Assembly (NCBI GenBank): GCA_017433975.1
Contig: JAFRGD010000033.1
Location: 1 to 64,000 of the forward strand
Origin: Mogibacterium sp.
GTDB taxonomy: Bacteria; Bacillota; Clostridia; Peptostreptococcales; Anaerovoracaceae
DNA length: 64,000 nt
Direction: 5' to 3'
A program made the translations under genes and the position numbers. Below are positions 63,380 through 64,000 of this stretch, piece by piece; position 1 is the stretch's first letter; every line of letters starts with the position of its first letter. A model generated the notes under the pieces. The model searched no databases, had not been told where the DNA came from, and saw only the letters and a program-made list of their open reading frames with translations.

Positions 63380-64000
63380 CGACGGAACGACTGGAACTGC
63401 TCGCTCCGGCGGGCGATCTGGAGAAATTCAAAACGGCTGTGACGTACGGCGCGGACGCGGTCTACTTCGGCGGCGAGATCGGCGGCCTCCGGGCGGGGGC
63501 GGGCAATCTCACCATCGACGAAATCGCGGAAGCGCTGGACTTTGCGCACGCGCGGAACGTCCGCGGATACCTCACCGTCAATATATATCCGCACAACGAG
63601 GACATCGAGCCGCTCACTTCGTATCTAAAAAGAATTCGTTCCTTACCGGTCGACGGCTTTATCGTCTCGGACCCGGGGGTGATCCTGCTGCTCCGCGATA
63701 TCATCCCGGATGCGGAGATCCACCTGAGCACGCAGGCGAACACGACCAACGCGCTGTCGGCGCGCTTCTGGGCAGAACAGGGCGTCAAACGGATCGTCGC
63801 GGCCCGCGAGATGAGCCTCGCCGAAATCCGCCAGATGCGGGACGCGCTCGACCCGTCCGTTGAGATCGAAGCGTTCGTTCACGGCGCGATGTGCATCTCG
63901 TATTCCGGGCGGTGCCTGCTCAGCAACTTCATGGCGGGCAGGGACGCGAACCGCGGCGCCTGCACGCACCCGTGCCGCTGGAAATACAGCCTCGTGGAAG
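63376..64000 (+). CDS. U32-family peptidase-like protein (TrhP type), 5' part only
   Basis: The first 208 codons are present; the gene runs off the right edge. The sequence starts with LELLAPAGDLEKFKTAVTYG (6-25) and has ADAVYFGG, IEAFVHGAMCISYSGRCLLS (about 164-183) and GACTHPCRW, the cysteine-bearing hallmark of U32 proteins. In Bacillus and E. coli U32 members hydroxylate tRNA U34. GTG 63376 overlaps the methyltransferase stop (GTGA), so the two are coupled. It cannot be told whether the full protein has the C-terminal extension. Confidence 0.9.
   Translation, partial: MTTERLELLAPAGDLEKFKTAVTYGADAVYFGGEIGGLRAGAGNLTIDEIAEALDFAHARNVRGYLTVNIYPHNEDIEPLTSYLKRIRSLPVDGFIVSDPGVILLLRDIIPDAEIHLSTQANTTNALSARFWAEQGVKRIVAAREMSLAEIRQMRDALDPSVEIEAFVHGAMCISYSGRCLLSNFMAGRDANRGACTHPCRWKYSLVE

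Overview
The window is a dense, GC-rich stretch of a low-redundancy anaerobic Firmicutes chromosome, most likely a member of the Clostridia (Eubacteriales). The reasons are Gram-positive-type control elements (a T-box on leuA, a TPP riboswitch on an ECF thiamine S-component), RNase J, a dgt-dnaG-rpoD-trmK block, HemZ, YqeK/RsfS, a TrmR-U32 pair, a K+-dependent membrane pyrophosphatase of the Na+-pumping type, and a very large 2-hydroxyacyl-CoA dehydratase activase next to acetate kinase. Together these suggest an amino-acid-fermenting anaerobe. The assignment below class level is a guess. I see no phage, CRISPR array, complete IS or rRNA; apart from the first ~160 bases everything reads as core chromosome.

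Region 1 (1-12.8 kb) holds branched-chain amino acid synthesis. leuACDB runs leftward from a promoter and a leucine T-box; ilvB-ilvN-ilvC-ilvD-ilvA runs rightward from a promoter only a few bases away, followed by a DUF815-type AAA ATPase. ilvD is interrupted by one in-frame TGA at a conserved glycine of the GKT motif, which removes the catalytic C-terminal domain unless it is read through or is a sequence error.

Region 2 (12.8-26.6 kb): secG behind a promoter embedded in nested inverted repeats; hppA; pheST behind a promoter with a perfect 14-bp palindrome at the expected start; an all-helical charged protein of unknown function; a TPP riboswitch with thiT; an XpaC-TelA pair; then thiN, a DUF975 membrane protein, an RluA-family pseudouridine synthase and nadK.

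Region 3 (26.6-38.3 kb): an unrecognised acidic protein, dut, dgt, dnaG, rpoD, trmK, the RNase P RNA, the 1447-residue activase and ackA.

Region 4 (38.3-46.1 kb): a YebC-family protein, a structured RNA resembling 6S RNA, an OPT transporter with a P1-family peptidase, polA, coaE, two tRNA-Leu genes (GAG and CAA) and yajC. The leuA T-box candidate specifier CUC matches the GAG anticodon of the first of these tRNAs.

Region 5 (46.1-64 kb): a fused secDF, relA, an MBL-fold hydrolase, hemZ, hisS, aspS, nadD, yqeK, rsfS, leuS, RNase J, a YlbF/YmcA-family protein, efp, an O-methyltransferase like TrmR and the start of a U32 peptidase-family protein that runs off the right edge. Many of these genes overlap by 1 to 26 bases, so translational coupling is common.
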